A stretch of 64,000 bases of DNA from JACCYU01 sp050740315 (GCA_050740315.1 JBOIDC010000001.1:124001-188000), one strand, 5' to 3'. Positions 51,046-60,327 are shown, counted from the first letter of the stretch. A program made the numbers and translations. The notes: a model not told the origin generated them from the letters alone.

Positions 51046-52320
51046 ATGTTTGTCGTTTCTATCTATACCCTGCTGCTGGGTATCGGCATCGTACTGCTGG
51101 GCGCCGGCATGCTGAGCACCCTGCTCGGCGTGCGCGCCAGCCTGTCGGGCTTCAATCCGCTCAGCGCCGGGCTCATCATGTCGGGTTACTTCGTCGGATA
51201 CATCATCGGCACCTATCAATGCCCGCGCCTGATCCGGCGTTTCCGGCACATCCGCGTGTATGCGTCCATGGCGGCGCTGGGCTCGATCACCGCGCTGCTG
51301 CATGGGCTGTTCGTCAATCCCTGGGTCTGGGGCGGCTTGCGTATGCTCACGGGCATCTGCATGGTCGGGCTCTACATGGTGATCGAGAGCTGGCTCAATG
51401 AGCAGTCGCCGACGCATGTGCGCGGCAAGGTATTCGCCGTTTATATGGCGGTGACCCTGGTGGCGATGGCGCTGGGCCAGTTCCTGATTCTGGCGGGTGA
51501 TATCAACGCGCTGACCCTGTTCGCGTTGGTCTCCATGCTGTTTTCGCTGGGGCTGGTGCCGGTGACCATGACGCGGGTGCGCGAGCCGGAGTCCGTGCCC
51601 AGCGCACATCTGGGCCTCAAGCATCTTCACGAGGTCGCGCCGCTGGCCGTGGCAGGCGCGCTGATCTCCGGCATATGCGCCAGCGCGCTGCTGGGCATGG
51701 GTCCGATCTTCGCGCAGCGGGTGGGGCTGTCGACGGCGGCGACGGCCTTGTTCATGAGCGTCACCATCCTGGGCGGCGCCGTGCTGCAATGGCCGGTCGG
51801 TCATCTGTCCGATACGCGAGACCGGCGCAAGATCCTGGCTGCCACCAGCTTCGCAGCCGCCTTCAGCGCCTCGGGCATTTATCTCGCCATCCATTATCTG
51901 CCGGCCGCGGCGTACGCAGGCGGGTTCGTGTACGGCGGCCTGCTGTTTTCCCTGTACGCGCTGTCGGCGGCGCACATGAACGATCATTTACAGCGAGAAG
52001 AAGTCCTGGAGGCGACCGGCGGCCTGTTGCTGGTGTACGGCGTTGGCGCGGCGCTGGGTCCGGCCCTGGCGGGCTTGTTCATGGACACGTTCCGGCCCGG
52101 TACGCTCCTGTTTTTCTTTTCGATCGCGCTGGCGACACTCGGATGCTACGCGGTGTACCTCATCCGCCGCGACGAGGACATCCCCACCGAGGCGCAGGAG
52201 CCGTTCGTCTCCATGACGCGCACCACGCCGGCGGCGCTGGAGTTGTATCCTCGCACGGAGGCTCAGCCGGAGCTGGGCGAAATGCCGGTGAACGCGGAAG
52301 AGCAGCCCCGCGTGTTGTGA
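51046..52320 (+). CDS. Major facilitator superfamily transporter (YcaD-like)
   Basis: A 424-aa protein with 12 membrane helices. ASLSGFNPLSAGLIMSGYFVGYIIG and the MVIESWLNEQSPTHVRGKVFAVYM segment are typical of the YcaD/'MFS_1' group. The cytoplasmic loop GHLSDTRDRRKILA is the conserved MFS motif A in the second half. The substrate is unknown. The long hydrophilic C-terminal tail (about 45 residues) lies in the cytoplasm. Confidence 0.87.
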   Translation: MFVVSIYTLLLGIGIVLLGAGMLSTLLGVRASLSGFNPLSAGLIMSGYFVGYIIGTYQCPRLIRRFRHIRVYASMAALGSITALLHGLFVNPWVWGGLRMLTGICMVGLYMVIESWLNEQSPTHVRGKVFAVYMAVTLVAMALGQFLILAGDINALTLFALVSMLFSLGLVPVTMTRVREPESVPSAHLGLKHLHEVAPLAVAGALISGICASALLGMGPIFAQRVGLSTAATALFMSVTILGGAVLQWPVGHLSDTRDRRKILAATSFAAAFSASGIYLAIHYLPAAAYAGGFVYGGLLFSLYALSAAHMNDHLQREEVLEATGGLLLVYGVGAALGPALAGLFMDTFRPGTLLFFFSIALATLGCYAVYLIRRDEDIPTEAQEPFVSMTRTTPAALELYPRTEAQPELGEMPVNAEEQPRVL

Positions 52321-52384
52321 TTGCGCGTGCAGCAGCGGGCGCGCCGGCATTGTAAGCAAAATCAGCGTCCGTTAATTTTGGCGG

Positions 52385-53125
52385 ATGACGATCAGCAAGC
52401 GTAAAATGCCGCGTATCGTTTCTTTTGACCTCCAGGCCGGCACCGTGCTGGCGCAGAAATACAAGGTCGTGGACCGGCTGGGCGCCGGCTGGGAGGGGGA
52501 GGTCTATCTCATACGCGAACGCGCGACCGGCATCGAGCGCACGGCCAAGCTGTTTTTTCCGCAACGCAATCTCAACGACCGCGCCGCGCGCTTTTACGCA
52601 CGCAAGCTGCACAAGCTGCGTCAGTGTCAGATCATCATTCAGTATCACACGCGGGAGACGATCGTCTACCGCGGCGTGCCGGTCAGCGTGCTGATCTCGG
52701 AGTTCGTCGCCGGCGAACTGTTGAGCGAATTTCTGGCGCGCCAACCCGGCCAGCGGCTCGGGCCGTTTCAGGCCACGCATCTGCTGCATGCGCTGGCCAG
52801 CGGCATCGAGTGCATTCACGCCATCGGCGAATATCATGGGGATCTGCACACCGACAACATCATCGTGCAGCGCTGCGGGCTGGGTTTCGAGCTGAAGCTG
52901 CTGGATATGTTTTACTGGGGCGCGCCGCGCGCGGAGAACATATATGATGACGTGGTGCATCTGATCCGCATCTTCTTCGACGCGCTGGGCGGCCAGAAGC
53001 ATTACGCGCGGCAGCCACCGGAAGTCAAAGCGATCTGCCGCGGACTGAAACGATCGTTGCTGATCAAGAAATTCCGCACCGCGCGGGAGCTTCGCACCTA
53101 CCTGGAGACCATGCAGTGGAGTTGA
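52385..53125 (+). CDS. Serine/threonine protein kinase-like protein
   Basis: A 246-aa kinase-fold protein. The N-lobe has a Gly-rich loop (LGAGWEGEVYLI) and a candidate ATP-binding Lys (RTAKLFF). The C-lobe has HGDLHTDNIIV, where the usual HRD is HGD, and LLDMF in the place of DFG, keeping the metal-binding Asn and Asp. So it is probably active but divergent, near RIO/ABC1 or bacterial Hanks-type enzymes. It is followed by a PilZ gene 24 bases later. Confidence 0.82.
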   Translation: MTISKRKMPRIVSFDLQAGTVLAQKYKVVDRLGAGWEGEVYLIRERATGIERTAKLFFPQRNLNDRAARFYARKLHKLRQCQIIIQYHTRETIVYRGVPVSVLISEFVAGELLSEFLARQPGQRLGPFQATHLLHALASGIECIHAIGEYHGDLHTDNIIVQRCGLGFELKLLDMFYWGAPRAENIYDDVVHLIRIFFDALGGQKHYARQPPEVKAICRGLKRSLLIKKFRTARELRTYLETMQWS

Positions 53126-53149
53126 TGATTGTTACGGCGAGGGGCGGCG

Positions 53150-53605
53150 ATGCCTGAGCGCAGCCAGCGAGCCTACATCAGGCATCCCTCCGATATTCCC
53201 ATCGAGATTGCGCGCGCGCCGCGCGGCCGCAAGGATCGGCAACCGTTACATAACATCAGCTTCGGCGGGTTGTGCTGCGGTTGCAGGGCCTATGTAAAGC
53301 CGGGCTCCCTGATCTGGCTGAACATCGCCGTGGTAGAGCCGCCGTTCGAGGCGAAGGCCAGAGTGGTGTGGTGCCACTCATGCGCCAGCGGTTATGACCT
53401 GGGCGTGGAATTCATGGACGCCGAGGACGCGTTTCGGGTGCGCATGGTAGAGCAGATCTTTCACATTGAGCAATACAAGCGCCAGGTGCGCGATGCCGAG
53501 GGACGCGAGATCAGCGCGGAACAGGCCGCGCATGAGTGGATCAGCAAGCACGCGGCGGATTTTCCGGATCCCGCGCCGCACGCCTCGGCCCGCCAAAAGC
53601 GCTGA
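53150..53605 (+). CDS. PilZ domain protein
   Basis: A 151-aa protein with RAYIRHPSDIPIEI and NISFGGLCCG, matching the RxxxR and (D/N)xSxxG motifs that bind cyclic di-GMP in PilZ domains, although the first motif appears as RAYIR. VWCHSCASGYDLGVEF is also family-typical. ATG at 53150 has GAGGGG upstream. It may link the preceding kinase to c-di-GMP signalling. Confidence 0.85.
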   Translation: MPERSQRAYIRHPSDIPIEIARAPRGRKDRQPLHNISFGGLCCGCRAYVKPGSLIWLNIAVVEPPFEAKARVVWCHSCASGYDLGVEFMDAEDAFRVRMVEQIFHIEQYKRQVRDAEGREISAEQAAHEWISKHAADFPDPAPHASARQKR

Positions 53606-53732
53606 CTGATCCGCCCGCTTTTGCTGCAAAACAGGCGACGCGAGTAGTTCGCTGGTGCCGGTTGGCTGGAGTCGTTTGCGGGGGCAGTCGCTGGCGTCAC
53701 ATCCCTGTGCGCTAAAGTGATTTGAAGCGGTT

Positions 53733-54125
53733 TTATTGCTTCGTTTTCTCGTTGATCTTTTCGATAGCCCGCTGACGCAGCTCGGGGTCCTGCTGCACCG
53801 CCATCCCGACCTGCTGATATTCCTCGACGGACAGATCCTCGCCCTGAATCGCGTCGACCAGCTCGCCGTTCATCTTTTTCTGAATGTTATGCACGTCATC
53901 CATGGTCTTGGCGCCTTCCACCTGGGCCTTGTACTTTTCCTGAATCTCGTGCGCCTTGACGTTGACGTTCGCGAATTTCTCCAGATGCTCGTCGGACACG
54001 TCGGTCGGCTTCATGGCCTCGGGCTGCGTCTGCGGAACCTGGCCCTGCGCATAAACCGATGGCGCGGCGCCCAGGCCCAGCATCAGCGCGAGCAGGCTGC
54101 TAAGGGTGAACAATTTGATTAACAT
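53733..54125 (-). CDS. DUF4168 domain secreted protein
   Basis: A 130-aa protein with signal peptide (LFTLSSLLALMLGLGAAPSVYA) and the DUF4168 pattern VSDEHLEKFANVNVKAHEIQEKYKAQ, LSVEEYQQVGMAVQQDPELRQRAIEKI. Such small periplasmic helical proteins are common and of unknown function; some are stress-induced. Single gene, with ribosome-binding site GGAGAATG. Confidence 0.87.
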   Translation of the reverse strand: MLIKLFTLSSLLALMLGLGAAPSVYAQGQVPQTQPEAMKPTDVSDEHLEKFANVNVKAHEIQEKYKAQVEGAKTMDDVHNIQKKMNGELVDAIQGEDLSVEEYQQVGMAVQQDPELRQRAIEKINEKTKQ

Positions 54126-54272
54126 GGGTCATTCTCCAAAATAGTTAGGGACTGGATAGCACTCGAACGCAAGTCATGTGCCATTACATCGCATGCATGA
54201 GGCTCGAGTGAAGCATACCGGGCCGACCGTGGGCCCCGGGTATTAGATGGATTTACCTCCGAGAGTTCGATT

Positions 54273-55175
54273 ATGCGCTTGGTAAGCTTTCAGGATAAAG
54301 ACGAGCCGCATCTGGCCGTGCAGATAGATGACACATGGGTCGTGCCGGCCTTGCTTGAAGGGTGGCCGGCGAAAATCGATTCCATGCAGGCGCTGATCGA
54401 TGGCGGTGCGGACTTGCTTGCCGAACTCAAACGGCTAATCGCAAATCCTCCGACTGTCGCCTGTCGACGACTGGATCCGTCGCGGCTGCTGGCGCCCATT
54501 CCACGGCCGCGCCGGAATCTGATCTGTCTGGGCTGGAATTACGCGGATCACGCCCAGGAGTCCGCGGCGGCATCCAAACGCAATTACAAGCTGCCGGAGC
54601 ATCCCGTGGTGTTCACCAAGGCGGTCACCAGCGTCACTGGCCCCTATGCGGATATTCCGTTCGAGCCCCGCGTATCCAGCCAGATCGACTGGGAAGTGGA
54701 GCTGGGCGTGGTCATCGGCCTGGCGGGCCGGGGCATCGCGGCGCAAGACGCCTTGCGGCACGTGTTCGGCTACACCATCGTCAACGACATCTCGGCGCGG
54801 GACATGCAATCGCGCCACAAGCAGTTCTTTCTGGGCAAGAGTCTGGACGCAAGTTCGCCGGTCGGGCCGTGCATCGTCACCGCCGACGAGCTTCCCGATC
54901 CTCAGCGACTGGCCTTGCGCAGCTGGGTCAACGGCGCGCTCAAGCAGGAGTCGAATACCGCCAAGCAAATCTTCGATGTGGCCACCACGATTTCGATCCT
55001 GTCGCGCGGGATGCGCTTAGAGCCCGGCGACATCATCGCCACCGGCACACCCAGCGGCATAGGTTTTGCGCGTAACCCGCCGGAGTTTCTGGGCGACGGC
55101 GATGTGGTCGAATGCGAAGTCGAGGGCATTGGCCGGCTGCAAAACCGGGTGGTCGCGCATAGGGCGCCGGCGTAG
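54273..55175 (+). CDS. Fumarylacetoacetate hydrolase-family protein
   Basis: A 300-aa enzyme. LICLGWNYADHAQES, VVFTKAVTSVTGP, the metal-ligand stretch DWEVELGVVIG and YTIVNDISARDMQ, and GDIIATGTPSGIGFARNPPEFL are standard motifs of the FAH fold. Members hydrolyse or decarboxylate acylpyruvates and related compounds in aromatic degradation or as oxaloacetate decarboxylase. No pathway genes surround it. Confidence 0.92.
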   Translation: MRLVSFQDKDEPHLAVQIDDTWVVPALLEGWPAKIDSMQALIDGGADLLAELKRLIANPPTVACRRLDPSRLLAPIPRPRRNLICLGWNYADHAQESAAASKRNYKLPEHPVVFTKAVTSVTGPYADIPFEPRVSSQIDWEVELGVVIGLAGRGIAAQDALRHVFGYTIVNDISARDMQSRHKQFFLGKSLDASSPVGPCIVTADELPDPQRLALRSWVNGALKQESNTAKQIFDVATTISILSRGMRLEPGDIIATGTPSGIGFARNPPEFLGDGDVVECEVEGIGRLQNRVVAHRAPA

Positions 55176-55212
55176 ATTCGTGGCCGCGACGCGGGCGGGC
55201 GGGCATTCGTCG

Positions 55213-55995
55213 ATGTGGAGTTACCGTCGTTGGCGGCGTCAACGGATCATCTCCAGAAGCGCCGTCGGCGAGACTGACTGGCAGGCGGTTTTCGCGCGCA
55301 CGCCGGCGCTGCGCGGCCTGTCCGGGACGGAGTCCGCCCGTCTGCGCGAGCTTGCCATCCTGTTCATGCACGAGAAGACATTCAGCGGCGCGCGCGGTCT
55401 GGCGGTGACCGGGCGCATGCGGCTGACCATCGCCCTGCAGGCCTGCCTGCCGATCCTGAATCTGGGACTGGAATGGTATCGCGGCTGGGTGTCGATCATC
55501 GTCTACGCGCATGATTTTGCGCCCATACACGCCTACGTCGACGACGCCGGCGTGGTGCACACCGATCAGGCGTCGCTCAGCGGCGAAGCCTGGCTGAAGG
55601 GTCCGTTGGTGCTGGCCTGGCCCAACATCGAGCGGAGTGCAGCCGAGGGTTACAATCTGATCATCCACGAATTCGCGCACAAGCTCGACATGCGCAACGG
55701 GGTTGCGAACGGCATGCCGCCGTTACACCAGGGCATGGACCTCGCCGCCTGGACCCGGGATTTTTCGCGGGCATTCGAAGACTTCAGGGGCAGGGTCGCG
55801 CGCGACGCGGCACCACCACGCATCGATGCTTACGCGGCCGAGGCGCCGGAGGAGTTTTTCGCCATCATGAGCGAGCTGTTCTTCGAGGCGCCGGAAGTCA
55901 TTATCGAATGTTATCCGGCGGTGTATCGGCAGTTGCACGATTTCTATCGTCAGGATCCGATCACGCGCCGCGCCGCCACGCGCGAGTTTCTTTAA
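55213..55995 (+). CDS. mtfA: MtfA-type zinc metallopeptidase (M90)
   Basis: A 260-aa cytoplasmic peptidase. The zinc motif HEFAHKLDMRNG (HExxH), followed by APEEFFAIMSELFFEAPEVI with a further Glu ligand, is the MtfA signature; LRELAILFMHEKTFSGARGL is the typical N-terminal segment. In E. coli MtfA binds Mlc and affects the glucose PTS. The ATG at 55213 is chosen; the frame upstream overlaps the FAH gene. Confidence 0.9.
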   Translation: MWSYRRWRRQRIISRSAVGETDWQAVFARTPALRGLSGTESARLRELAILFMHEKTFSGARGLAVTGRMRLTIALQACLPILNLGLEWYRGWVSIIVYAHDFAPIHAYVDDAGVVHTDQASLSGEAWLKGPLVLAWPNIERSAAEGYNLIIHEFAHKLDMRNGVANGMPPLHQGMDLAAWTRDFSRAFEDFRGRVARDAAPPRIDAYAAEAPEEFFAIMSELFFEAPEVIIECYPAVYRQLHDFYRQDPITRRAATREFL

Positions 55996-56030
55996 CTAAT
56001 GAGGGCTGTGCGGCGGAATGGCGCTGCTCA

Positions 56031-57011
56031 TCAGTAGTTGTCCTGCACCACCATGTACACCATGGTCTGGTTCAGCAACTGATAGGCCACCTCCCCGAAG
56101 GTCATCGGTCCGGTCATGTTGGCGGTTTTTTTGCCTTCCAGTTCGGAGTAGAGGAAATTCAGGATGCAGTTGCAGGAAAACGAGACCTCTCCGTTTATCC
56201 TGGGCAGGGCGGACTGAAAACCCGAAACGTAATCCGAGATGGGCTGCGCGATCCGGTATTCCACGTCATCGAATACCGGCGCGTAAAAGCTGACGGTCTT
56301 TTTCTGCTGGTCCACGCCCTGAAAGCTCACGTTGACCATCGCCCCACAGTAGTCGGCGACCAGCGGCAGCCGCGTATCGATTTTCTTGTCCGTCAGATAA
56401 TCGGCGAAATTCTGTTCCCGCCCGTTGACGAAGCAGCGGCTGGCGCTGAAGCCGGTCTGCGGAAATTTGATCATGTCACCGTCGCCCTGGGAGAACAGAT
56501 TCACGATGCCCATGTTGGCAATCTTGTCGTCCGGCAGGCTGGCGTGCAGCACCACCGCGTGTTCGCTGGACATCCTTCCGGCACGGCCATCGAACACCTT
56601 GGGCGAGATCTTGCCGAGATCATCCAAGTGCACGCCGCTGATCCAGCCGATGATGGGCTTCAAAAACATGCCGTCGAAGCCGGGGGCGCTGCGCGCATAG
56701 GCGCTGTGCGCCTCGCTCAACGCCGGAATGATGACGATGGAGAACCCGTTGTCGGGCGCGTCGTTGAGGACGTTCGGCAGTTCGCCGGTGGCGTAGGTGC
56801 GGATGGATATCTGTTCGGACGCGCACGGCAGCCGCGTGGCGAAGATCTTGTCGCGGCTGATCTGTCCGCCGTCCTCGGCCATGAAATAGGGAATCGTGCC
56901 GCCTATCCACGCGCCTTTGGGGAGCTTGCTGAGCAGTGTTTCGTCGGCGGCCAACGACAACACCTCGCCGTTACGGATTGCCCGGCTGGCTTGTTCTAAA
57001 GTCAATAACAT
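56031..57011 (-). CDS. Conserved hypothetical protein, FIST-like size (326 aa)
   Basis: The product starts MLLTLEQASRAIRNGEVLSL and has WIGGTIPYFMAEDGG, PIIGWISGVHLDDLGKISPKVFDG, RCFVNGREQNFADYLTDKKID and SFSCNCILNFLYSELEG. No signal peptide or membrane helix is visible. Similar proteins occur in other gammaproteobacteria, but I cannot name a function with confidence. The alternation of beta-like segments and the CNCILNFLY motif recall FIST-type sensory domains, only loosely. ATG at 57011 has GAGGA upstream. Confidence 0.78.
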   Translation of the reverse strand: MLLTLEQASRAIRNGEVLSLAADETLLSKLPKGAWIGGTIPYFMAEDGGQISRDKIFATRLPCASEQISIRTYATGELPNVLNDAPDNGFSIVIIPALSEAHSAYARSAPGFDGMFLKPIIGWISGVHLDDLGKISPKVFDGRAGRMSSEHAVVLHASLPDDKIANMGIVNLFSQGDGDMIKFPQTGFSASRCFVNGREQNFADYLTDKKIDTRLPLVADYCGAMVNVSFQGVDQQKKTVSFYAPVFDDVEYRIAQPISDYVSGFQSALPRINGEVSFSCNCILNFLYSELEGKKTANMTGPMTFGEVAYQLLNQTMVYMVVQDNY

Positions 57012-57205
57012 GGCGTAACCATCCTCGTCAGGCGCCCTGCAAATCGGCCGATTACGCATCGCGTAGCGGATCGATGGGGCGCATGCCGCTTGCACAAGCG
57101 CATCGCGCTAATTGTGGTTTTTGTCTCGTTCGGATGGCGTGTTTGTCGCCAATCCTCTTGTTTCGTTATCGCCTTCGCAAAACGCTCGCCGGATGAGTGC
57201 CGGCG

Positions 57206-57979
57206 TCACGGGCTGCTCAGCAGTTGTCCCAGTTCGTACTGCACAAAGCGATGATACTTGACGAAGTAGTTGCGCAGTTCCCCGATCTTGGCGCGCCGTT
57301 GCGACTCGGTCAGGTCTTGGAGCATCATCATGCGCAGGCGCGCGAGCAGCATCTGCAGGCCCAGCGCCTTGACGTGGATGTTGAGCTCGCCCTTCATCAG
57401 CCGCTGCCATTTGGGGTGCGATGCGTCCGGGATATCGTCGAGCGTGGTGGCCGCGCGGGGCATGAAGCTGTCGATCGCGCTGGCCGTCCGTACCGCCGCC
57501 GAGGCGCGCCGCCGCGCGCCGGCGTGGCTCAACACCTTGTCATAGCGCTTGAGATCCTCCATGCGCACGTCCAGCAACCGGCACACGCTCTGCACGCTGT
57601 CGCAATGTTCCAGCGCGTGGCCAACCTGGCGTTGCAGCGCGGTGGTGAAAGGCGACGCGGGCTCGCCCCACAGGTTCATGATCGGGCATTCGCTCCAGCT
57701 GCAGCCAAGGCCCTGCGGAACGGGCACGTGGACGTAGGTTTGTAACGGCCCGAGATTGGTATGCCGCCAGACTTTTGTTTCCGATCTGTTGTTGACGGTC
57801 AGTTTCGCGCTGCATTTGCTGCATTTTGTCGTGTGTGTGCGGCTCAGCCATGATCTGGTCGATGGCTTGAACGCCACAAGGATGTCCATGCGCAAACCGC
57901 CTTGGTTGACGTCGACCGCCTTCACCTGCCAGGGATCGTCGACGCTCAATACATACGCACACAGTTCTGTAGCCTGCAT
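57206..57979 (-). CDS. ISL3-transposase-derived zinc-ribbon/HTH protein (lacks DDE domain)
   Basis: A 257-aa protein. TKCSKCSAKLTVNNRSETKVWRHTNLGPLQTYVHVPVP followed by CSWSEC matches the N-terminal zinc ribbon of ISL3 transposases in order and spacing, and FTTALQRQVGHALEHCDSVQSVCRLLDV matches their helix-turn-helix. The catalytic DDE domain is absent; instead about 110 helical residues follow (LMKGELNIHVKALGLQMLL, RNYFVKYHRFVQYELGQL). No inverted repeats flank the gene. It looks like a domesticated DNA-binding protein rather than a working transposase. The ribosome-binding site is GGGGCGAGAG. Confidence 0.7.
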   Translation of the reverse strand: MQATELCAYVLSVDDPWQVKAVDVNQGGLRMDILVAFKPSTRSWLSRTHTTKCSKCSAKLTVNNRSETKVWRHTNLGPLQTYVHVPVPQGLGCSWSECPIMNLWGEPASPFTTALQRQVGHALEHCDSVQSVCRLLDVRMEDLKRYDKVLSHAGARRRASAAVRTASAIDSFMPRAATTLDDIPDASHPKWQRLMKGELNIHVKALGLQMLLARLRMMMLQDLTESQRRAKIGELRNYFVKYHRFVQYELGQLLSSP

Positions 57980-58192
57980 TGCTCTCGCCCCTTGCTGTCT
58001 CGCTCCGCCGAGCATGTCCGCGACGCGTCGCGGCGCATGCGGTGCGGCGGCCGGAACGTCAAAAGTTTAGTGCATAAACGTCAAAAACGCACACCAGCGG
58101 CGCAACTACGTCGATCAGCGGCGCCAACGGCGTGATGAGCTGTTCGCCACACCCGACGCAGCCTTACACAATACGGTCGCGGCGGCTCGGCG

Positions 58193-59767
58193 TCAGGCTT
58201 GCGCGAAATACCACCGCAGATATTCATCAAAGGGAACCGTATCCGCAGCCTCGATCTCGCGCTGCTTGTGCACGGACGCCTGCGCGGCCGCTTCGAACAG
58301 GTGCGACCGCTCTTCGCGCAGCGCGAGCGCATCGAAATAATCTTTATGTTCCAGTGACTTGCGCATCGCATAGTGGAAAAAGCCCTCGCCGCTCGCGCGC
58401 ATCTCCGCCAGCATGCGCGCCGACGGGGTGCGCTCCGGATCCTGCACGGCCTCCCGCGCCGCCGCCAGGGCATTGCGGTAGGGCTGCTCCGGATAGTCGG
58501 CATCCAGCGCCTCGGCGATGCCCGACATCGCTTCAAGCAGCTCGCCGGCCCAGACCGGCAAGGCCAGCGCCTCGCCGTTGCAGCGCAGTTCGAGCCCGGG
58601 ATCGCGGCCGCGGCGTGCGGCGGCGCCCTGATTATTGTCGATCTCGCGCGCCTCGCGACAGTCTATGCGGGGGCTCTCGTGCAACAGACAGAACAACATG
58701 AACGTCTCCAGAAAGCGCAGCTGCTGCTCACTCAAACCCAGTGGGTCGAAGGCGTTGATGTCCAGCGAGCGCAGTTCGACGTACGCGATGCCCCGCTGTT
58801 TGAGCGCGAGGCTGGGCTTCTCGTTGCCGTGCAGGACTTGCCTGGGTCGCACGGAGCTGTAGTACTCGGCCTCGATCTGCAACACGTTGGCGTTGAGCTG
58901 CCGATATTCGCCGTCGACCACCACGCCGATCTGCTCGTAGGCCGCGCAGGGTGTTTCAGTGGCGCGCGCCAGGCTCGCGACGTAGGCGTCAAGATTATCG
59001 TAGCTGGCCTTGATACCGCATTCGGCCTCCTTGGTGTTCTGGTAACCGATGTCGCTCATGCGCAGCGAGGTGCCGAACGGCTCGTAATACGTGTTGACGT
59101 CGAACTCCGGCATAGGGCATGGCTGCCCGCCCATGAATGATTTGCACACCGCGGGCGAAGCGCCGAACAGGTACGGGATCAGCCAGCCGAAGCGCTGCAG
59201 ATTACGCGTCATGCCCATGTACGTGTCGGAGATAAGCTCGGCGAGCGGGCGGCGGTCCCGTTCATGTTCCTGAAACTGGGGCCAGAACGCGGCGCGCAGC
59301 GAGTAATTGAAGTGCGCGCCGGCGATGACCTGCATCACGCGGCTGTAGCGATGACCCAGTCCACGCCGGTAAACGCTCTTCATGGTACCGATATTGGATT
59401 CGCCGTAATAGGCGATCGGGATACTGGTCTCGCCGGCGACCACGCAGGGCATGCTGGTGGACCACAACAGTTCGTCACGAAGGTTCGCATAGACGAATTT
59501 CTGTGCGTCGCGCAAAAATTCCAGGCACTCGCGAACGTCGGTGAGCGGCGGCGTAATCAGCTCGGTCAGCGCCTCGGAATAATCGGTGGTGATATAGGGA
59601 TGGGTGAGCGCGGCGCCCAGCGCCGGCGGGTGCGGCGTCTGCGCGATATTCCCCTGCGGAGTCACGCGCAGACACTCTTTCTCGAGCCCGATTTTGCCCC
59701 CGGCCAACAGGCCCTGCTGACCCGAGTTGAACAGCCGGGCCAGACGCCGCTCGGCGGTGCGATACAC
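58193..59767 (-). CDS. gshA: Glutamate--cysteine ligase, proteobacterial type
   Basis: A 524-aa enzyme for the first step of glutathione synthesis. GLEKECLRVTPQG, TTDYSEALTELITPP, STSMPC, YGESNIGTMKSVYRRGLGHRYSRVMQVIAGAHFNYS and LRMSDIGYQN are diagnostic of type 1 GshA. A GTG at 59767 with AAGGA upstream is used as start, as the protein then begins MYRTAERRLARLF. Length is normal for the family. Confidence 0.95.
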   Translation of the reverse strand: MYRTAERRLARLFNSGQQGLLAGGKIGLEKECLRVTPQGNIAQTPHPPALGAALTHPYITTDYSEALTELITPPLTDVRECLEFLRDAQKFVYANLRDELLWSTSMPCVVAGETSIPIAYYGESNIGTMKSVYRRGLGHRYSRVMQVIAGAHFNYSLRAAFWPQFQEHERDRRPLAELISDTYMGMTRNLQRFGWLIPYLFGASPAVCKSFMGGQPCPMPEFDVNTYYEPFGTSLRMSDIGYQNTKEAECGIKASYDNLDAYVASLARATETPCAAYEQIGVVVDGEYRQLNANVLQIEAEYYSSVRPRQVLHGNEKPSLALKQRGIAYVELRSLDINAFDPLGLSEQQLRFLETFMLFCLLHESPRIDCREAREIDNNQGAAARRGRDPGLELRCNGEALALPVWAGELLEAMSGIAEALDADYPEQPYRNALAAAREAVQDPERTPSARMLAEMRASGEGFFHYAMRKSLEHKDYFDALALREERSHLFEAAAQASVHKQREIEAADTVPFDEYLRWYFAQA

Positions 59768-59830
59768 GATGATGGATTCCTTCGGCCGAATATTGAAAAA
59801 TGGGACGGTGAATGTTTGCGCTAAGGTAAT

Positions 59831-60280
59831 ATGTTATCGGCCATAGAACCAGTAGCGTCAGATCGGCACGTCGCCGGGTCGTTCGCGCGGCCCCCTGTGG
59901 ACCGCGGCCGCGACGGGCCGATCGGCAAATTTTTGCCGTCGCACGAGGACGCGCCCGTGGCGCAGGCGGATCGGTTTCTGCGCTGCCGGGCCTGCGGCTT
60001 TGCCATCGCGCGCGACAGCGACCGCATCCGTGTGCGCGATACTCACGAGCATCGTTGCATCAATCCGCACGGCATCCAGTTTCATATCGGCTGCTTTCGC
60101 CAAGCGCCGGGCGCGACCGAGATCGGCAAGGAGACGCTCGAACACACCTGGTTTGCCGGGTATCGCTGGCGGATTATGCTCTGCGCGGGTTGCACAACGC
60201 ACGTCGGCTGGGGGTTTCATGGTCAGGAAGGCGATCGATTCTGCGCTCTGATCCTCGACCGTCTGATCATTCCGCACTGA
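59831..60280 (+). CDS. CULT-domain protein (bacterial cereblon-like)
   Basis: A 149-aa protein whose C-terminal 105 residues are a CULT domain, the thalidomide-binding fold of cereblon. Two zinc CxxC pairs are seen, CRAC at about 52-55 and CAGC near 118-121. The three aromatic-cage Trp positions appear as HTWFAG, YRW and VGWGF. Bacterial CULT proteins are known (for example in Magnetospirillum) but their native role is unclear; binding of cyclic imides or uridine-like ligands is known in vitro. It diverges from gshA. The first 45 residues are Arg/Pro-rich and the start codon is uncertain. Confidence 0.85.
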   Translation: MLSAIEPVASDRHVAGSFARPPVDRGRDGPIGKFLPSHEDAPVAQADRFLRCRACGFAIARDSDRIRVRDTHEHRCINPHGIQFHIGCFRQAPGATEIGKETLEHTWFAGYRWRIMLCAGCTTHVGWGFHGQEGDRFCALILDRLIIPH

Positions 60281-60327
60281 GCGTGAATAAGGGCCTGGTT
60301 CAGGAGCCGCGCATTGCTTGCATTTCT

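Noticed and set aside
55908..56999. 363-aa open frame opposite the 326-aa hypothetical gene
   Set aside because: The minus-strand frame has the better start and ribosome-binding site and a more protein-like composition.
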